Shown: positions 1 through 11,095, counted from the first letter of the stretch. The stretch: 64,000 nt of DNA from Bombyx mori (GCF_030269925.1 NC_085107.1:13268001-13332000), one strand, 5' to 3'. Notes: generated from the sequence alone by a model not told the origin. Numbers and translations: made by a program.

Positions 1-1329
1 TTCTCTTTCTGTATCTTCTGATTCAGTTTCTGATACTACATCTTCAAAAATCTCATCATTTTTATTTTCTTCTGTTCTGGTATCTTCTGTTGTCTCTTCC
101 TGGTTTTCTATAATCTGTTCCTGGTTTTCTGTAGTCTTTTCCTGGTTTTCTGTTGTCTCTTCCTGGTTGTATATAGTCTCTTCCTGGTTTTCTGTTGTCT
201 CTTCCTGGTCTGTCTCTTTTTCATCATTTTCACTTTTATTATTATTTATTTTCTTATAGTTTTCTTTCTTTTGTTCAGTTTCACTTTTTACTATCACTAT
301 GTCCCTTGATATCTCTATTTTTCTCTCCTTGTCATTCCACAGTCTGTACCCATTATTAGTGTATCCAATCATTATTAGTTTCTTGCTTCTAGGATCCAGT
401 TTCTTTACATTTGGATGTAACTGTTTTGCATAGACAGTAGAACCAAACTTTTGCATATTAGATATATTAGGCTTTTTTCCAACCCACATTTCATATGGTG
501 TTTTGTTTTTCAGGGCATCACTTGGTAGTCTGTTTAAAATATAAGTAGCACAATATATTGCTTCACCCCACATTTCTTTGTTCAATTTAGAATCAAAGAG
601 TAATGCTCTTGTTTTTTCTAATAATGTCCGGTTTAGGCGTTCAACTTTTCCATTTAATTGTGGTGAGTAGGGCACTGTGTAGTCTAATTTTATACCTTTT
701 TGTTGACAAAATGCTTTAAAATCGTTACTTGTATATTCACCTCCGTTGTCGCATCTTATAGTCGATACTTTACTATTTTTCTCTCGCTCCGTTTCTTCAA
801 TATAATTTTTAATTTCTTCTTTTGCATCGCTCTTGTTTTTAAGTAAATAGATTTTTGTAAAATGACTGTAGTCGTCCATTATTGTTAATACATATCTATA
901 TCCATCATGAGTCTTTTCTTCGAAGGGACCACATATGTCTGTGTGTATTATTTGTAGGTACCTTTCAGCACGAGTTCTGATTGTATTAAATGGTAGTCTT
1001 GACTGTTTTGCTTCAGCACATATTTTACACTGTTCTTGTAATACTTTTGGTCCTTGTATAATTATGCCGTCTGCAACTTTTGTTAGTGTTTCTAGTACTG
1101 ATTTACCTGGGTGTCCCAGTTTTGCATGCCATTCCAATGCTGTTCCGTTTACTTGTGTAAGTAAGGATTTATTTTTATTTTTCAGGTCTTGTTCTAAATT
1201 CACCTTGTATAAGCCATTTTCTTTTTTACCAGTTAAAATTAATTTTGAATTTTTGTAAATCTCCACTTTATTCTTTGTGAACACAACAGAACCATCATTG
1301 TTGGTAATACAATTTACAGACAAAAGGTT
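1..1329 (-). pseudogene. Copia integrase region, open to window edge
   Basis: Continuing in the frame of the upstream protease after one stop codon, the minus strand encodes the pre-integrase zinc region (WHAKLGHPG ... CKICAEAK, about 1140-1000) and the rve integrase core with HTDICGPF (about 925), RCDNGGEY (about 750) and KVERLNRTL (about 640), i.e. the DD35E triad of retroviral-type integrases. It then enters the conserved KFGSTVYAK/GYTNNGYRLW region and a low-complexity stretch rich in NQEETTE repeats (about 60-250). No further stop was seen before base 1. It would integrate the cDNA, but lacks a start of its own. Confidence 0.8.
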
Positions 1330-2358
1330 TTATGCTAGGTCTGGTATAAATAAAGTATTTTGTAAATCGCATGACATTCCATGGACAGTACCTGATCCTT
1401 GTGCTTTCATTTTTTCACCATTGGCTGCATAAACTGTAGAATCCATTTCTTCGAAATTGCTTAAAATGCTAGAATCATTTGTCATATGCACTGTGCTTCC
1501 AGAATCTACTATGAATTTTATTGAAGTCTGTTCAGAGTTTTGTGTCAAAAAAGTAACATTTTTATGTTTCTTACTATTACCTTTTTTCTTAAAGAAACAA
1601 TTTTCTTCTGTATGATTATTTTTCTTACAAATTGAACAACAGCTGTTTTTAAACTTACAATCTTTCTCTTCATGGTTATATCTTTTACAGAAAGTGCACA
1701 TCTTACAATCCTTTTTTAGATGGCCTATTTTGTTACATTTAAAGCATTTTATGTTTTTATTCTCCGTCTTAAAAGCAACCTGTTTGTACTCAATTTTCCT
1801 TTCTATAAATCTGTTTTCTTCTGATAAAAGTCTGTTAGTTAAGTTGGTAAGTGTCTTTTTGTCATCAGGTGTTGATTCCCACGCTGTGATGAAGAATTTA
1901 TATTGATTTGGTAAGCAGGTTAATATTTTTGAAATTACCATGTCATCATCAATGTTTTGTTTAAGATTATTTAATCTCATCCTCAAGTTTTCTATATCGG
2001 TGATCAACTGTGACATTGTCTGGTTTTCAAATTTGAAGTTAAAGAAATCTTGTAATAAGGAAGACTTGTTTCTTTCTTCAGATCCTTCAAATATTGCACA
2101 TAGCTTATTGTACATTTCATGTGCATTTTGGCAATTTATAATGTGACCTTTTAATTTTCTATCTATGGAGTTTAAAATCAACTTCTTTACCTTAGCATCC
2201 TTAGTTTGGAATTCTGGTTTTTCTCTCTGTTCTGGTTTTGTTTCTTTCAACACTTCGGACAGATTCGATGCCGAAACATGTATATTTATCTCAAATTTCC
2301 AGATGTGGAAATTTTCAGAGTTCGTAAGTTTTTCTATATTTTCTTCTTGGTTATTCAT
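1330..2358 (-). CDS. Copia Gag-protease region (broken gag-pol)
   Basis: 342 codons opening with ATG at 2358. The first ~200 residues are a UBN2-type copia capsid (conserved pattern around KLCAIFEGSEERNKSSLLQDF). Residues ~205-255 carry CX2CX4HX4C zinc knuckles (CFKCNKIGHLKKDC and two degenerate repeats). The aspartic protease site is VDSGSTVHM near residue 286. The frame stops with TAA at 1330-1332 just after IPDLA, where copia proteins normally continue into NLLSV. The next codons in the same frame do encode that continuation, so this is a nonsense change in a gag-pol frame. Confidence 0.85.
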   Translation of the reverse strand: MNNQEENIEKLTNSENFHIWKFEINIHVSASNLSEVLKETKPEQREKPEFQTKDAKVKKLILNSIDRKLKGHIINCQNAHEMYNKLCAIFEGSEERNKSSLLQDFFNFKFENQTMSQLITDIENLRMRLNNLKQNIDDDMVISKILTCLPNQYKFFITAWESTPDDKKTLTNLTNRLLSEENRFIERKIEYKQVAFKTENKNIKCFKCNKIGHLKKDCKMCTFCKRYNHEEKDCKFKNSCCSICKKNNHTEENCFFKKKGNSKKHKNVTFLTQNSEQTSIKFIVDSGSTVHMTNDSSILSNFEEMDSTVYAANGEKMKAQGSGTVHGMSCDLQNTLFIPDLA

Positions 2359-2515
2359 TTTGTTTTATTAATTTTTTATACACTTTTCTCACTCTGGGCA
2401 GCCTGGTTCTGGTTCTGGGTAGTCTCGGGTTCTGTCTAAGCAGTCTCGGGTTCTGGTTCTGGAGTCTCTGGTTCTGTCTGAGCAGTCTCGGGTCCTGTCT
2501 GAGCAGTCTCGGGTC

Positions 2516-2529
2516 CTGGGCCCATAACC
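2516..2529 (-). promoter_or_regulatory. Primer-binding site complementary to initiator tRNA-Met anticodon arm
   Basis: The + strand reads CTGGGCCCATAACC, which is the anticodon stem-loop of initiator tRNA-Met with its CAU anticodon. Drosophila copia primes reverse transcription with a cleaved half of this tRNA rather than its 3' CCA end, and the same choice is visible here. It abuts the LTR without a spacer. The neighbouring 2395-2515 is a diverged short tandem repeat rich in GGTTCTG and GCAGTCTCGGG. Confidence 0.8.
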
Positions 2530-2797
2530 TGAAGGGTGTGGAGATGCTCAGACGAGAGAAAACAAACCTTTTATTAATATATATTATTTATTTAACTGGA
2601 CATTACTGGTTTTACTGTTTTTACAATTTTCTTAGAGACCATAGTGTTATGACGCTACTCTTCTATATCCTTTTTTTATACTAGTGTCGTGCTACATACA
2701 GCTTCTTAATAGGGATGTACCCACTAACAAAATCATGGAACTTCACCAAGATCGGTCGTGCCCTTTCCCTAGCAGAAAGCTGTCTCATTCTGTTACA
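2530..2797 (-). repeat. Copia LTR (268 bp)
   Basis: Read on the minus strand the segment begins TGTAACAG at 2797 and ends in CA at 2530, directly against the primer-binding site, as expected for a 5' LTR. Its length is close to that of known copia LTRs. The base just outside starts the R1-type GC-rich block. The partner LTR is not in the window, so the borders rest on the terminal TG...CA and the primer site only. Confidence 0.75.
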
Positions 2798-2865
2798 CCA
2801 TTTAATATCCTGAACTGAAACAGTATTTAATGAAAAATGTTTTTTCAATATGTCTCGGCTCTTGG

Positions 2866-4090
2866 AGCCGGCTTCTTCCTAACGTTGGGGGTCCCGATGA
2901 GGCGGCGCGCCGCCTATGGGGGTGGTACGGTCGATTCACTATACGGTGCTCCGGTATGGTGCCAGGCCCTGACCCGCCAGAAAGTCGCAGCGCGCGATCG
3001 CGGTCAGGGCCATCAGAGGATACCGCACCGTCTCCTTCGAGGCGGCGTGCTTGCTCGCCGGGGCGCCACCCTGGGACCTGGAGGCGGAGGCGCTCGCTGC
3101 CGATTACAGGTGGCGTAGCGACCTCCGCTCTAGGGGGGAAGGGCGCCCCGGCGAAGGTGTAGTTCCAGCGCGGAGGCTCCAATCTCGGCGGTCCGTGCTG
3201 GAGGCGTGGTCTCGCCGCTTGGCGGACCCGTCGGCTGGCCTCCGTACTGTCGAGGCGGTCCGCCCGGTTCTCGCGGACTGGGTGGGCCGCGACCGCGGAT
3301 GTCTCTGGATTCGACGAGCAACGCGTCGCCCTCGTCGCAGTCATAGGAGAGGACCTCTCGCTGCAGCGCATCGTGCCTACGATGCTCGGCAGCGATGGGT
3401 CCTGGAAGGCGATGCTCGACTTCTGCGAGTCCACCATCTCGCAGAAGGAGGCGGCGGAGCGAGAGAGGGAGAGCTCTTCCCTTTCCGCACCGATCCGTCG
3501 CCGTCGAGCCGGGGGCCGGAGGCGGGAATAAGCCCGTACGTCCCGAACTCTTTTTTTTTTTTTTTTTCGGGTAGATGGCCGAACCTCCTTCGAGGTCCCC
3601 GCGCAAAAGGGGCGCGCGGGGTATGTGAGACTCAACGATTTGCATGGTGTTGTGAGCAGACCGCGGGCCCAAGGATTTTAGGACCCACCCACTAAACGAC
3701 TCCCCTGCACTCTTACACCCGACGTCCGATCCCCTCCGAGGTCAGAACCCGGATGAGGTAGGGGGGCTACCGCGGTCAACACTACAACCAGACGGCGCGG
3801 CTCACCCCAAGGACGCCCAGCCGACGGAGCCTTCGAGGCGAATCGAAGGCTCTGAGACGCCGGCCGTCTCGGTACGGCAGCCCGTCGGGCCGCCCAGACG
3901 GTGCCGCTGGTGTCCCGGAATACCCCGCTGGACCAGAACCAGCCTGCCGGGTCGGGACGCGATACACCGTCGACCGGTCGCTCTAATCACTCCACGGCAG
4001 CGCGCTAGAGTGCTGGTAGCGCGCCGCGCGGCCTCACCCCCTCAGGTCGCCCCTTGACCTTCACCGGGGGGAGGCCGCCACCTACAGGGG
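2866..4090 (+). mobile_element. 3' end of an R1-clade non-LTR retrotransposon
   Basis: A GC-rich block unlike its AT-rich neighbours. It encodes the end of an R1/TRAS-type ORF2: YGAPVWCQALTRQ at about 2940, then after a frameshift near 2980 YRTVSFEAACLLAGAPPWDL and ALAADYRWRS, ending around 3530 (CESTISQKEAAERER). The stretch that should code for the C-terminal zinc-finger region, after VGRDRG near 3295, is deleted. The rest, including a T17 run at about 3549 and a GC-rich 3' UTR, runs to about 4090. The 5' part of the element is absent. Long open frames on the other strand are GC-composition shadows. Confidence 0.7.
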
Positions 4091-4743
4091 CCGATTTCCT
4101 CTTGATATTCTTGTTCCCATTCAGCAGTTGATGTTATTGATTTGTCCATAAATTGAGAACCATAAAACTGCTTACCTCGTACTGTATAGATTGCTGAGAT
4201 ATCTTCAATATATTGTTCTGGTCCTGAATGTCTGATCTTGAGATCAAATATAGATGGTAGTTCCATCTTCATGCCAAAACTCTCATGTATAGCCATGCCA
4301 TTATGGAGCTGTAATTTAGGTTTTTTTGCATTTATTTTGTCTATATTAGATAATTCAACTATTAGATTTCTTAGTGTAATCAAAGTCCATATGTCTAATC
4401 TTGTTTTGAACATTATATCAAATTTATCTTTAATTAGAGTTGATAGTCTAGTTATGTCTGAAAATGGCATAAATGCTACATATTTAAGTAAGTCCAATAA
4501 TTCAGATGTTTTTTGATGAACATCAAGTATCATCATGGTTAGAATTCCAATTATTCTCCTTATATCTACATTTTTATTTAATGATCCTAGATATGATGAG
4601 ACTGATACTAATACTTCTCCAGAATTCTCCCAATTTGCCATTTTGTTAATGCTAAGTCTACATAACTTTGATACTAGATAAATATAATCATCTGATTCAA
4701 GTTTATATTCATATTCATTAGTAGGAAGCATTTTACTAGCCAT
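4042..4743 (-). CDS. Unrecognised 233-codon frame, possible virus-derived fragment
   Basis: An AT-rich open frame between two LINEs. It starts ATG at 4743 directly after an in-frame stop. The last ~16 codons (4042-4090) read through the GC-rich LINE tail, so about 218 codons are native. I see no zinc finger, transposase or reverse-transcriptase motif. The segment around LLKYVAFMPFSDITRLSTLI-KDKF and RLDIWTLITLRNLI has the feel of the L protein (polymerase) of bunya-like negative-strand RNA viruses, which would make it an endogenous viral element. That is an impression, not an alignment. No stop interrupts it. Alternatives are an exon of a host gene or an unknown TE protein. Confidence 0.45.
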   Translation of the reverse strand: MASKMLPTNEYEYKLESDDYIYLVSKLCRLSINKMANWENSGEVLVSVSSYLGSLNKNVDIRRIIGILTMMILDVHQKTSELLDLLKYVAFMPFSDITRLSTLIKDKFDIMFKTRLDIWTLITLRNLIVELSNIDKINAKKPKLQLHNGMAIHESFGMKMELPSIFDLKIRHSGPEQYIEDISAIYTVRGKQFYGSQFMDKSITSTAEWEQEYQEEIGPCRWRPPPGEGQGAT

Positions 4744-4789
4744 CTAGATCTAGAAAAGACAAAGAAAATCTAAGGGCCATATCAAATAT

Positions 4790-6680
4790 AAGTAAAAAAA
4801 TAAGTAACAGCATAAAAAATGATAGAACTAAGAAAAGAACGAATGTACTTCATTACCATATAAACAAGACAGGAGTTAAAAAAAGCTTTGAAAGAACTGA
4901 TAGAGGCGAAAAAATTGATCCCAAACATTAAAAATAAAGCAGGAACACAGCAAACGACAAGAAAAGCTATAATACAGACAGCAACTAACTTCTATAGAAA
5001 ACTTTATGCAACAGAACGAAACACAAGAGACTTAACTATAAATCTCGATAGTGACGACATGGACGAAGACATACCAGTTTTCCTACAATCAGAGATAGAA
5101 AAAGCTGTCAACAGTCAAAAGAACAACAAAGCTCCTGGACCAGATCAAATTTCAAACGAAATGATCAAAATCTCAATTAGAGTACCAGAAAAGCTAAAAA
5201 AACTCACGGAAATATACAATTCTATTTTAAGCTCAGAATGTATACCATCGCAATGGACCAAGAGCACAATTATACTATTACACAAAAAAAGGGGATAGGA
5301 ATATTATAGAAAACTACAGGCCTATAAGCCTTATGTCGAATATTTATAAAGTGTTCTCCAAATTGTTATTGAACAGAAAAACAGGAATAATGGACGAACA
5401 TCAACCTATAGAACAAGCTGGTTTCAGAGCGGGGTTTTCAACTACTGATCACATGCATGTCATCAAACAGCTAATATAAAAATGTCAAGAATACGGTAAA
5501 GCCTTGTACATCGCATTTGTGGACTATAGTAAAGCATTTGATTCTATAGAACACGATTTGCTTTGGAGAGCTCTAATCCAGCAGGGAGTGCCAGTAAAAT
5601 ACATACGTATAGTCAAAAATATATATGCAAATAGCACAGCGCAAATAAAACTGGAATCAACCGGTGAAGAGTTCCCAATAGCTAGAGGTGTGAGGCAAGG
5701 AGATCCTCTATCGCCAAAACTTTTTTTGGCAGTCTTGGAAAGCATATTCAGAGATCTTGAGTGGGACAATTTTGGCATTAATATCAACGGTAGACAACTT
5801 AACCACTTAAGATTCGCTGATGACTGAGTCCTAATAAATGACAACGCGAAGACCCTTCAACAGATGCTACAACAGCTAGCTGAAGCAAGCAGAGTAGTTG
5901 GCCTTACTATAAATCGATCAAAAACAAAAGTAATGACAAACAGAGAAGAAATACTCCAAAAAGTAGACAATGAAGATATTGAATATGTTAAAAACTATAC
6001 ATACTTAGGACAATTACTTTCTTTTAGAGACCGGACGGACATAGAAATAGAAAGCAGAGTGGCCTGTGCTTGGAAACGATACTGGTCCCTTAAAGAGATA
6101 TTTAAAAGCAAACACTTTCCTATGACAGCCAAGAAAAAAGTGTTTAATTCTTGCATCTTGCCATGCCTCACGTATGGGTGCCAAACATGGGCATTGACTC
6201 AAAAAAATCTTTTAAAACAAGATCGTGTCAAAGGAGTATGGAAAGGAGTATGTTAGGCGTGACGCTAAAAGACCGCAAAAGAGCAGCAGACATTAGATGT
6301 ACAACAAAGGTGGAAGATGTACTAAAGAAGATAAGACAGTTAAAATGGCGATGGACAGGAGATATGACAAGGGAAAGCAGAATGAAATGGACTAAAATTA
6401 TAACAGAATGGCAGCCACGTGATGGCAAAAGAAAAAGAGGTAGGCAAGCTAGAAGATGGACAGATGATATAAAGATGATTGGAGGGACAATTTGGTCCGG
6501 AAAAGCTAGAGATAGAGAAGAATGGAAGCAATTGGAACAGGCCTATGTGTCACAGGACACGCTGATCACTGAACCGGGAAACCCGATGTATTAGATTAGA
6601 TTTAAGTTAAAACAATTTGCTACTATATGTAAATATCGTTGTTTAGTGTCAGCAATAAAGGCTTATACATACACATATAC
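4790..6680 (+). mobile_element. RTE-clade LINE, 5'-truncated
   Basis: The reverse-transcriptase domain and a C-terminal domain typical of RTE elements are present, and no endonuclease domain is visible upstream. After the stop at 6594 the 3' tail ends in short TA/CA-rich repeats (about 6655-6680), as many RTE elements do. Its 5' end abuts the unrecognised frame at 4743. Confidence 0.8.
4888..6594 (+). pseudogene. RTE-type reverse transcriptase, broken in at least four places
   Basis: The translation shows NKAPGPDQISNEMI (about 5125), FVDYSKAFDSIEH (about 5513), GVRQGDPLSPKLF (about 5690) and the catalytic LRFADD (about 5812). A C-terminal part follows with LKWRWTGDMTRES and the basic GKRKRGRQARRWTDDI, which is characteristic of RTE proteins. 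Lesions: a frameshift in an A-run near 5285, a stop TAA at about 5478, TGA right after FADD at 5826, and a frameshift near 6235. The protein would have reverse-transcribed the element RNA at its target; this copy cannot. Confidence 0.85.
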
Positions 6681-6689
6681 AGATGAGAA

Positions 6690-6895
6690 AGAAGTTAACA
6701 GGTTTACCACACTGTGAGTTCTTTAGGAAATAAGTGTTAGAAACTTTTAAAAATATTATCAAGTTTTCTAGAGGCGTCTGGTGGGGTGGGATGGGTGCCC
6801 ATCCTTTTAATTTACGCCTCATTTCTCTTAGAACCCGGTTATAAGTCAGATCAAACTATATAAACTCTGGTCTGAAAACCAAAACACAAAAGGCA
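6690..6895. other. Spacer, nothing recognised
   Basis: A short stretch between the RTE tail and the hAT remnant with no coding motif that I recognise. Confidence 0.3.
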
Positions 6896-6899
6896 ACTA

Positions 6900-8280
6900 T
6901 TATTCAGAGTTAGTACCTAATATTAGGCATAAACTATGGTTGTGGCTTGATTGTGGCGTGGCTGTCTCTATAGTATCGAAGCGCCGACGAAGCTGGTCGT
7001 TTAAAATTCCCAACAAAGTCCGTATTTTTGTGCTGTCCTGTGCAGCTTCGGCTCCCGAGAGCCGAAAAGTTATTTGTCTTATAAGCAACTTCGCTAACAC
7101 AATTACCTTCGACAAGCTCACAGATGTTTCCGCTGAAATCTCCACTGTCACTTCGTGGAAAATATTTAGTATTGGCATAGCCGATTTAATTAGGGCCCAG
7201 TCTTCACTAGGTAGCGCTAAATCATTTCTGACTTACACCAATGTAGCAATTAGCCTCTTTTATTTTAATAATACGTTCCAACATATTGTATGTTGAGTTT
7301 CAGCGTGTGCTTACGCCATTTTTTTAATTTTAATGCTGGTATATTCATTTGTTGTTGTTAAGCCCAGTCGTACTCCGTTGGAAATATTCAACAATGGCCT
7401 TTACTCTGGTTAAAGTATCGCTCATAAATTTTATCCCAGCTTGAACCACCAAATTTAAGGAATGTGCAAAGCAAATTACAGATCCCCATCGTCCTAACTG
7501 AATAGCTGCCAGTATATTTGCCGCATTATCACTGATGATAGCCGTGATTTTATTTTCCAACTCTCACTGCCTTAACTCTTCTGTCAAAAAATTATAAAGG
7601 TTAACAGCCGTATGGGTTTCATTGTAAATCATGCAGCCTAGTAAATTTGTCCTTAACTGGCCTATTTCTGGATCAATGTAGTGTGCAGTCAGGACTATAA
7701 AACTCATTATTATCAAATGTTTATCCATCTGTGGTAACGCAGACAGGGACGGGACAGTCTTGGCAATGTCCTGCTTGACTTTTTGTTTTAGCTACAAATA
7801 ATGTTGCGATTAAACGCTTTCTGAAGTGTTTTTCGTGTTGGTAAGCTATAAGATGGATTTAGTAGTACTACGATTTTTTAATATTCTGGTTCGTTAATTA
7901 TATTTAATGGATAGTATTCTTTGACGATCATAGTAACTAGTTGCTGATCAATTTTAATTATTTTTTGGAGTGGAATGGTCTTTTACGTAACACCATCCAC
8001 TCTAGGCTGTACCAACGTTTTCCGTTCAACCCGGACCGATGATGATGACTCTACACCGACCGATGATGATGAACCCATAGAAATCACCTGCTGCTCATGG
8101 ACGGGTTTTGTGTTAGGATGGATATAGTTGGTAAAATTTTCAGCAACTAGTGTTTGTCGTTCCAGCGTTGCTGTGGAAATAGTAGGATGCTTTCTTTTTA
8201 AGTGTCTACTTAAATTACCCAGGCTGCCGGATGTATACGAAATCATTTCATAACAATAGTTATACTTTCTTCGCCACTAT
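6900..8280 (-). pseudogene. hAT-family transposase with BED zinc finger, degenerate
   Basis: On the minus strand an N-terminal BED-finger remnant (LGNLSRHLKRKHPT at about 8215) is followed by hAT core pieces: MDKHLIIMSFIVLTAHYID (about 7720), CMIYNETHTAVNLYNFLTEEL (about 7630), then IISDNAANILAAIQL and CFAHSLNLVVQAGI (7540-7430). A downstream helical part follows (7178-6900). Stops and frameshifts separate the pieces. The C-terminal hAT dimerisation domain is not found before 6900. Such proteins cut and paste with 8-bp target duplications; I could not find the terminal repeats. Confidence 0.7.
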
Positions 8281-8593
8281 GTCCTCAGTGTAATGGCCCA
8301 AAAGTATGCCAATTTTTCTTCGTGAAACCATATTTTATTTACAATAAAGTTTATTTTATTTCACCGGTAACTTAATCTTAAGCAGCCGCGCTCGAATGTC
8401 GCGTTTTGTTTGGACACACCTTAAGAATGGTGCATGTTCAAGGTCAAAAACTTTATTTTCTATTATTTTTACTCTCTTGTTTACTGCCGGTAATTTATCC
8501 GCAATGATTTCTGCCCCTGGACATTGTTCTTCATTATTTATAGACTGATAGTTGAATTCACCAGCGTTAGCAGATTGATCGAATTTATTGGGC

Positions 8594-9960
8594 CTATTTG
8601 CTACATTTGCTTACATTTTTAGCTGCTTCTGTAGGATTCACTATTAGGTGTAGTGAACAGTTTTCAATTGTTACTTCTCCTCCACATTCCAAGTCATCTT
8701 GAAAATAAACAGGCATATCTAAAATCCTCTCATTGATGTCTATATTATCAATTATTATTACATTTTCCTCCCTGGTATTATTTTCTTGATCCATTGAGGT
8801 GCTTGCCTTTCTTTTTGTCTTATTGCCGATCCCTTTTCCTTTGACAATTTTATTTATGTTTTTTGTTTCATGTGGCAATAGGATTTCTTTCTTCACTGAC
8901 TTTTTTGACTGTTGTAGACTTTTTTGTTGTTGTGTTGTACTCGATCCAGGTGCTACTTCAGAGTCTACGTAATTTTCAGTAGATTCGCCAAGATTCTTTT
9001 CCTGGTACAACATCAAGTTTTCGCTTTCTTTTTTTTTTGTTTAATGCCCCTTGGATTTACAATACTTTTAGGAGGAACAGTGCATTCAAATCTGAAAAGT
9101 AAAGATTAAGTTAAGTCCATAAACGTGAAACAAATCTGCCTTAAAATTGTGGTTAAATAAATAAGTTATATATGTATCACCTTGTCTTGTAAAAAAGGTT
9201 TCTAGATCCAGCGATAAATTTGACTTGTACAACGGAGTTTAAATTAAATTGCTTTAGCGGTTCATTAAGACGTGCTGCTCTCTTTTTTTGGCCGTTCATA
9301 TCTGCAATTGATTTCAATAACTTGTGTATTTGTCTTTGATTGTAATCACTGTATCTTTAAAATCTCGAAAATCATATATGTTTTTTTGCCTCTTCAATTT
9401 CATCTCTACATTACCATGAACAGCATCAGCTGACATGTGAGTATGGCTTTTTGTTAAATAAGCTAATCGTTACAGATTTAAGATCATTCGAGAAACTGTA
9501 ATTGTTTAGTATCACAATCATTGCTATGTAAAGAGTCCCAATTTATATTTTGGGCTGTACCATTATCAGTCCATATATACAAGTGCTCCATATCCCTATT
9601 ATCCTGCATGAAAGCATATATGGCGTTCACAATATCACTCGCCTCCCATCCTGCTTAAGCTTCATGCCAAAGAGGACATGTGGCAAAATCACTAGACTTC
9701 TTTTCAATTGGAGCGAATGTTAAATTAAATGTCACCAAGCAACTCATGAAAAACGCATATTTATTATCAGGCATCTCTGGTATAATAATCACTTTCTGCA
9801 AATCCATTGATATATATTTAACTTTGTTTGAGTTTTTACAAGTTCCATCGAGTCTATATTTTTCTAAAGCAGAGTCAGCTTTGAAGTTATGGTTTTCATA
9901 TTTCGATCTTATTTCTTCAGGCATTGAGTACTTCGCAGTACTTCTTCTGTTCTTATTCAT
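8594..9960 (-). pseudogene. DUF7869-type protein gene, decayed, with one recognisable intron
   Basis: The minus strand from 9960 encodes a protein resembling the insect DUF7869 family: LVTFNLTFAPIEKKSSDFA, then AIYAFMQDNRDMEHLYIWTDNGTAQNINW (about 9620-9530) and KTNTQVIEINC. A downstream exon begins after a good splice acceptor (9092-9094, CTTTTCAG), paired with a donor at 9180 (AAG/GTGATA). It encodes a lysine-rich region and ends at 8594. Several stops and a frameshift lie between 9550 and 9380. DUF7869 proteins have RNase H-like features and are often found in repetitive genes; function is unknown. Two more open exons may be missing upstream. Confidence 0.55.
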
Positions 9961-10389
9961 ACATCAAACATTCTACACATCTATCGCCCTTAGGCATGTG
10001 AAATTATATTTTCAGTTCTTTTATTTTTAGTCTGTATAATTCAATCCCACATTTAGAATTTGGATTTTTTTCTTTAAAATCTTAATTCATTTGCTGCAAA
10101 ACTAACTCTGTCAAGCTTTTTTTTAATTGTTTTCTCATAATACAGGATATTTTCATTAAAATAAATCTTACATCACCATAAGTAAAATAGTTCAAAAGCT
10201 GTCATGGTTTAAATATGAGCCTTAAAAAACTTAAATAAATAACACATGTCAAACAATAGACTCCAGACTCCAGATTTCAGGTATAATTGATTCCATGGCG
10301 GTGTCTTAAGATGGTGATATGATCACCGATTACACTAGGACTAAATTAGTCGGTAGTCGGTTAGTAAATTTGTCCGACTAATGTAGCCT

Positions 10390-10582
10390 CTCCAGTCGAT
10401 CGACCCCATCTGTTTTTTCTTCTACATCGGGTTATTCTGAACCAGTTATGACAAGATATGTTGTTGACAGACATAATAACTATCGAATGGCGTTTTCGGA
10501 GCCTCCTGAAATACATATACCTGACAATGCAGATGTACCAATTTCTAACGCGCTGTTACATGAAGTCAAGTGCCTGATGTAA
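10390..10582 (+). CDS. Unrecognised 3'-terminal exon-like frame
   Basis: After a splice-acceptor-like CTCTCCAG at about 10391 there is an uninterrupted reading frame of about 63 codons (STPSVFSSTSGYSEPV ... PEIHIPDNADVPISNALL) ending in TAA at 10580. It points toward the 3' end of the Harbinger exon on the other strand (10870-11095). That placement is like the C-terminal exon of the partner gene in elements A and B. I do not recognise the protein. Confidence 0.3.
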
Positions 10583-10869
10583 TTTGTAAAGCCATATTAT
10601 AATCATGCTTGATTGTATTCATTTATTTTTCATATAATAAATATTTTCATTGCTCTCTTTACTTCTTGTTATTCTTATTTTTTACTTTGAAAGAGAAGAA
10701 ATGAGAACTGAGTATGCTATCATGGTGGATAGTTAAGTAAAATTAAGACGTATGAATGTCACAGAAGCAAGAATAACATGTATGGACAATTCACTATGAA
10801 AGAAACATCTTCTCTGCTTACCCATTTCGGAAATGTGATGTTATAGACAGATAGATACTTATAACTCAC

Positions 10870-11095
10870 CTGTATCTCTTTGCGCAATACATTATTTAGT
10901 GCTTCACATACTTCCGAAACGATAGACAAAATCGATCGAATCTCCTGAAGGCCAGGTATCTCAATGTAACCGTAACCGTACTCGGTCTGGTATGATTGGT
11001 CGTAGTTGTATATCTTTTTGGAAATCATTGAGGAAAAATTCAATTACCTCTTTTGACATTCGTGTAAACTTATTGAATTCTTCTCCAATTTCAGC
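10870..11095 (-). pseudogene. Harbinger transposase first-exon fragment
   Basis: Minus-strand pieces in shifting frames read EEFNKFTRMSKEVIEFFLN, VTVTLRYLA and ILSIVSEVCEALNNVLRKEI, followed by a splice donor GTGAGT near 10873. This matches the helical N-terminal part of PIF/Harbinger transposases (compare the first exon of element A, ITLKFLATGDNYSSL). At least two frameshifts. The catalytic exon is not adjacent. Confidence 0.5.

Larger units (their letters stand above)
1..2797 (-). mobile_element. Ty1/copia retrotransposon, one LTR plus gag-protease-integrase, cut by window edge
   Basis: On the minus strand the order is LTR (2530-2797), primer-binding site, gag-protease frame (2358 to 1330), then an integrase frame running off the window at base 1. 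Reverse transcriptase, RNase H and the second LTR would lie outside. The capsid/zinc-knuckle/protease/integrase order and the primer site are those of the copia family. A single in-frame TAA separates protease from integrase, so this copy is probably dead. The first 300 bases hold an imperfect Q/E/N/T-rich repeat after the integrase core. Confidence 0.9.

Noticed and set aside
3540..3570. T17 run as the 3' end of a minus-strand retroposon
   Set aside because: It sits inside plus-strand LINE 3' sequence that continues on both sides.
2802..3695. Long open frames on both strands in the GC-rich block
   Set aside because: High GC lowers stop frequency. Only the plus frame carrying R1-type ORF2 motifs is real.
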